Shown here piece after piece: positions 6,700 to 7,589 of a stretch of DNA of 7,589 nucleotides. Position numbers and translations under genes: made by a program. The number at the start of each line of letters is the position of its first letter. Within the stretch, counting starts at the first letter, position 1. The stretch is from positions 1-7,589 of the forward strand of contig JAFDCW010000192.1 of the NCBI GenBank assembly GCA_019312705.1. Reading direction: 5' to 3'. The notes beneath the pieces were generated by a model. It had not been told where the DNA came from and did no database searches. It saw nothing but the letters and a program-made list of their open reading frames with translations. This DNA is from Deltaproteobacteria bacterium. Its GTDB lineage: Bacteria > Myxococcota > Polyangia > Polyangiales > B10-G4.

Positions 6700-7589
6700 C
6701 TAGATGAGCGCGGGATCTGCGATGATTTCGACGAGGGACGGCCCGTCGTGGGCGAGGGCGGCTTCGAGGGCGGCGTCGAGCTCGCTGGCATCTTTGACCA
6801 GGAAGCCCTTTGCTCCGCAGAGGTCGGCGTAGGCGGCGAAGCTCGGATTGGACAGACCCGTCTCCCAGACGTCCCAATCGCCAGCGCGCTGCTCCTTGCT
6901 GATCTTGCCCAGCTCGCCGTTATTGAGCAGCACGTGGGTGATGTTCATCCCGTAGCGGACCGCCGTATTGAGCTCGCCCATGTACTGGCCAAACCCGCCG
7001 TCGCCGCTGATGGATACGACCTTGCGGCCCTTGAAGCGCGGGTCGTCTTCCTGGGTGGCAGCCCAGGCGCCGAGGGCCGCCGGAAGGGCGAAGCCGATCG
7101 AGCCGAGGTACCCGCTCATCAACACCGCCTGGCGCTTGCACTCGAAGTAGCGCCCAAACGAATAGGTATTGTTGCCCACGTCGACGGCGATGATGGCGTC
7201 GTCGGGCATGGCCTCGGTGAGCGCCGAAAATATGGTCGCCGAGTGCAGGCCGATGTCGGAGGTCTCGGTCTCGCGTCGAGCCTTTTCGGCACGCCAAATC
7301 TTCCATCGCGCAGCCACCTCGGCACGCTGACTCTTCGCCGCGGCCCGGCCGACGACGGCCTCCGCGAGGCCGGCCGCGGTCACCCCGATCTCGCCCCACA
7401 CGGGGCAGGCGACGGGGTGGAACTTGCCGAGCTTCATCGGGTCCCAGTCGACCTGAATGATCGGCTTCTTTTCGCTGATGCCCGTGTGGTTCGAAAAGCT
7501 TGCCCCAAACACCACGAGCAGGTCCGCCTCGTTCATGAACCAGCTCGCGATGGGCGTGCCGCTGCGGCCGATGACGCCGCAGCCGAGGG
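6700..7589 (-). CDS. Thiamine-diphosphate-dependent enzyme, C-terminal part (partial at right edge)
   Basis: The reading frame is open to the right edge, giving 295 residues of the middle and C-terminal domains; the start and N-terminal pyrimidine-binding domain lie outside. Met at 7536 is internal, since the upstream codons continue the family pattern (LGCGVIGRSGTPIASWF). Visible features are ADLLVVFGASFSNHTGI and IIQVDWDPMKLGKF of the central domain, then VDVGNNTYSFGRYF, SGYLGSIGFALPAALGAW, and the TPP/magnesium motif: GDGGFGQYMGEL, 24 residues between GDG and NN, then LLNNGELGKISKEQ. It ends with GPSLVEIIADPALI. This is the acetolactate synthase/pyruvate oxidase/glyoxylate carboligase superfamily; members act on 2-oxo acids. 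The exact reaction cannot be told without the N-terminal domain, and even then paralogues are hard to separate. It is the first visible gene of the minus-strand operon, 18 bp before the Rieske-GltS gene, suggesting a joint redox pathway. Confidence 0.9.
   Translation of the reverse strand, partial: LGCGVIGRSGTPIASWFMNEADLLVVFGASFSNHTGISEKKPIIQVDWDPMKLGKFHPVACPVWGEIGVTAAGLAEAVVGRAAAKSQRAEVAARWKIWRAEKARRETETSDIGLHSATIFSALTEAMPDDAIIAVDVGNNTYSFGRYFECKRQAVLMSGYLGSIGFALPAALGAWAATQEDDPRFKGRKVVSISGDGGFGQYMGELNTAVRYGMNITHVLLNNGELGKISKEQRAGDWDVWETGLSNPSFAAYADLCGAKGFLVKDASELDAALEAALAHDGPSLVEIIADPALI

Noticed and set aside
6700..7536. Complete 278-residue protein starting at 7536
   Set aside because: The frame stays open to 7589 and the upstream codons (GVIGRSGTPIASWF) continue the TPP central domain, so this is the partial end of a longer enzyme.

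Overview
The window reads as a high-GC chromosome with strong G/C preference at third codon positions. It probably comes from a myxobacterium or a relative (Myxococcota, former Deltaproteobacteria). The clue is the C-terminal AgmX/PglI-type domain of the protein at 574-1254, which is mostly known from that phylum. Lipoproteins with Asp/Ser/Gly-rich linkers and a MenB (menaquinone) gene fit this. The assignment is an inference from family knowledge; no rRNA or other marker gene is present.

Layout, left to right. (1) Positions 1-478, minus strand: the first 159 codons of menB (1,4-dihydroxy-2-naphthoyl-CoA synthase), cut by the left edge. (2) Positions 479-573: a short divergent intergenic region with a candidate menB promoter, a very good menB ribosome site, and a small hairpin that covers the ribosome site of the plus-strand gene. 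(3) Positions 574-4078, plus strand: a tight three-gene run. It holds a membrane-anchored AgmX/PglI C-terminal-domain protein, an unknown acidic lipoprotein joined by an ATGA overlap, and a large DUF3604 (PHP-like) lipoprotein two bases downstream. All three appear to be envelope proteins. (4) Positions 4079-4198: a convergent intergenic region. It holds a strong 74-base imperfect hairpin lying between two exact copies of a 25-bp direct repeat. (5) Positions 4199-7589, minus strand: a second three-gene run. In transcription order it is a thiamine-diphosphate (TPP) enzyme of the acetolactate synthase/pyruvate oxidase superfamily (N-terminal part outside the window), a Rieske domain fused to an FMN/3Fe-4S glutamate-synthase-like domain, and a 280-residue protein of unknown function joined by an ATGA overlap.

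How the genes may work together. The minus-strand run looks like one redox-metabolic unit: a TPP enzyme acting on a 2-oxo acid, an iron-sulfur flavoprotein that could take or give electrons, and an unknown third partner. No substrate can be read from the sequence. The plus-strand run looks like an envelope operon whose biochemical role is unknown; the only likely enzyme is the DUF3604 protein, with PHP-like metal ligands.

The best candidates for something undescribed are the repeat-hairpin-repeat element between the convergent operons, the TPP/Rieske-GltS/unknown operon, and the exact 9-bp tandem duplication that forms the whole 18-base spacer in front of the Rieske-GltS gene. I see no CRISPR array, tRNA, rRNA, transposase or phage gene.
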